A stretch of 23,737 bases of DNA from Micrococcaceae bacterium UBA7136 (GTDB taxonomy: Bacteria > Actinomycetota > Actinomycetes > Actinomycetales > Micrococcaceae). Below are positions 23,175 through 23,737 of the stretch, piece by piece. Where the stretch lies: the NCBI GenBank assembly GCA_002492045.1, contig DKXC01000017.1, positions 15,096 through 38,832 on the forward strand, read 5' to 3'. The notes under the pieces were generated by a model. That model did no database searches. It had not been told where the DNA came from and was given only the letters and a program-made list of their open reading frames with translations. Position numbers and translations under genes: made by a program. Within the stretch, counting starts at the first letter, position 1. The number at the start of each line of letters is the position of its first letter.

Positions 23175-23214
23175 GTATACCCCTGCTATACGGAAAAGTA
23201 TATCCTGGGTATAC
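23175..23214. promoter_or_regulatory. Palindromic operator/promoter of hicAB
   Basis: Two 17-bp arms beginning GTATACCC (23175-) and ending GGGTATAC (-23214) match at 14 of 17 positions around GGAAAA. A -10-like TATACT lies inside on the minus strand (23202-23197). Position directly before hicA fits autoregulation by HicB or HicAB. Confidence 0.65.
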
Positions 23215-23243
23215 GCTTATTTTCTGGGATGGTTGAGCTAGCT

Positions 23244-23592
23244 CTAAACTCCTGAGGTGCGCATTGATGAAGCCAACGAGAAGGAGGAGGCCACAAAGGC
23301 TAGCAGGGGCGCGTAGATGCGGGCGGAGTCGGCCAGGGGCCGGAAGTGGCTGCTGGGGTTGCCCGACTCATACACCTTAGTAATGGGCACCTGAGCCAAG
23401 GCTACCCCCTGACGGGAGGCCCGCAGGAGCATAGTGAACTCGTGCTCGTAACGGTCGCCGGGCAGGCTCAAAGCCCAGGCCGCCCATGGCCAGAGCCTGG
23501 CGGCGGGTCTTTTTCTTGGTCTGCTGGGGCTGGGTGTCAGTCTGCTGAGTCTTCTTCTCTTCCATAGCTTCTACTCTGCTGGGTCTTCCCAT
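23244..23592 (-). pseudogene. Chimeric debris: unrelated N-terminus joined to a family-2 glycosyltransferase fragment
   Basis: Two minus-strand frames overlap. One (start about 23562, MEEKKTQQTDTQ) is Lys/Gln/Thr-rich and runs into KKKTRRQALAMGGLG, which looks like the beginning of a Tat-type signal, then loses sense after 23480. The other (23244-23471) reads LPGDRYEHEFTMLLRASRQG, then VPITKVYESGNPSSHFRP and SARIYAPLLAF. This is the C-terminal end of the catalytic domain of polyprenol-phosphate glycosyltransferases, where a GtrA-like membrane domain would normally follow. It stops a few residues later at 23244. Neither part is a complete gene, so a deletion joined two genes and left a scar. 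Exact junction unknown. Confidence 0.6.
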
Positions 23593-23643
23593 GTAGGGAG
23601 CATGTAGAAGCTATGTTTCAGCTGTGACTGGACGGCAGGGTGT

Positions 23644-23737
23644 CTTATTCATCAGGGTAGGCGAAGGCAGACTCGTGGCGAAGCCGCTGGCACCGGGGCT
23701 GGCGTGAATCGCCGAGCTTGCGAGGCGAGAGGGAGGC
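23644..23737 (+). repeat. Structured intergenic repeat, copy D (cut by window end)
   Basis: It begins CTTATTCATCAGGGTAGGC and continues as a close match to copy B (75 of 79 bases from AGGCGAAGG to GGGAGGC, counted by eye). The window ends inside the 3' half, so the right arms cannot be seen. The tip hairpin TCGCC..GGCGA is complete. It follows the glycosyltransferase debris. Confidence 0.85.

Overview
The window looks like a chromosomal segment of a moderately GC-rich actinobacterium, most likely a Micrococcaceae member close to Rothia. The basis is gene content (DUF4177 gene next to a class A PBP, LutABC/LldP/LldR lactate genes, 'sterol carrier family' protein and small membrane protein ahead of purF-purM) and codon use. 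The genus is an inference; no database search was possible.

Layout. 1-168: start of a DUF4177 gene leaving the window leftwards. 318-3426: class A penicillin-binding protein followed by a membrane-anchored metallophosphoesterase. 3523-3596: tRNA-Pro(CGG) with its own promoter and terminator. 3720-4283: FMN reductase, closed by a near copy of the tRNA terminator. 4366-4677 (minus): remnant of a DsbA-like thioredoxin-fold protein without a normal start codon. 4817-7100 (minus): MFS exporter followed by a multispanning acyltransferase-like protein. 7418-8788: CPA2-type cation:proton antiporter. 8871-14141 plus lldR to 15012: a complete L-lactate utilisation locus, with lutABC reading left, the permease lldP reading right, and the FadR-type regulator LldR behind the permease. 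15161-17482 (minus): purD then purC. 17699-19487: asparaginase II, SCP2-like protein, two-TM protein. 19621-22505: purF-purM. 22603-23173 (minus): HicA/HicB toxin-antitoxin pair with a palindromic operator. 23244-23592: glycosyltransferase debris joined to an unrelated N-terminus.

The genes fall into three themes. Lactate import and oxidation (LldP, LutABC) is probably controlled by LldR through a TGGT-NNN-ACCA operator in the divergent region. Purine synthesis is covered by PurF, PurD, PurM and PurC. Cell-envelope and ion functions include the PBP, the phosphoesterase, the exporter and the antiporter.

The most interesting feature is a family of four structured repeats of about 132-140 bp (7265-7396, 12132-12267, 15016-15155, and 23644 to the window end). 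All are in the same orientation, all are intergenic, and none resembles an RNA class or mobile element that I recognise. The copies keep the same helices with compensatory base changes (CGC/GCG to CAC/GTG in one helix, T-A to C-G in a second), have freely varying hairpin tips, and carry invariant unpaired blocks. Their outer ends form imperfect terminal inverted repeats (CTTAT.../...ATAAG). This suggests either a repeated structured non-coding RNA or a non-autonomous mobile element that encodes one. Other points of note: several -10 hexamers sit 6-9 nt before start codons, suggesting leaderless transcripts, and synonymous-site composition appears to shift from A/C to G/T along transcription units.
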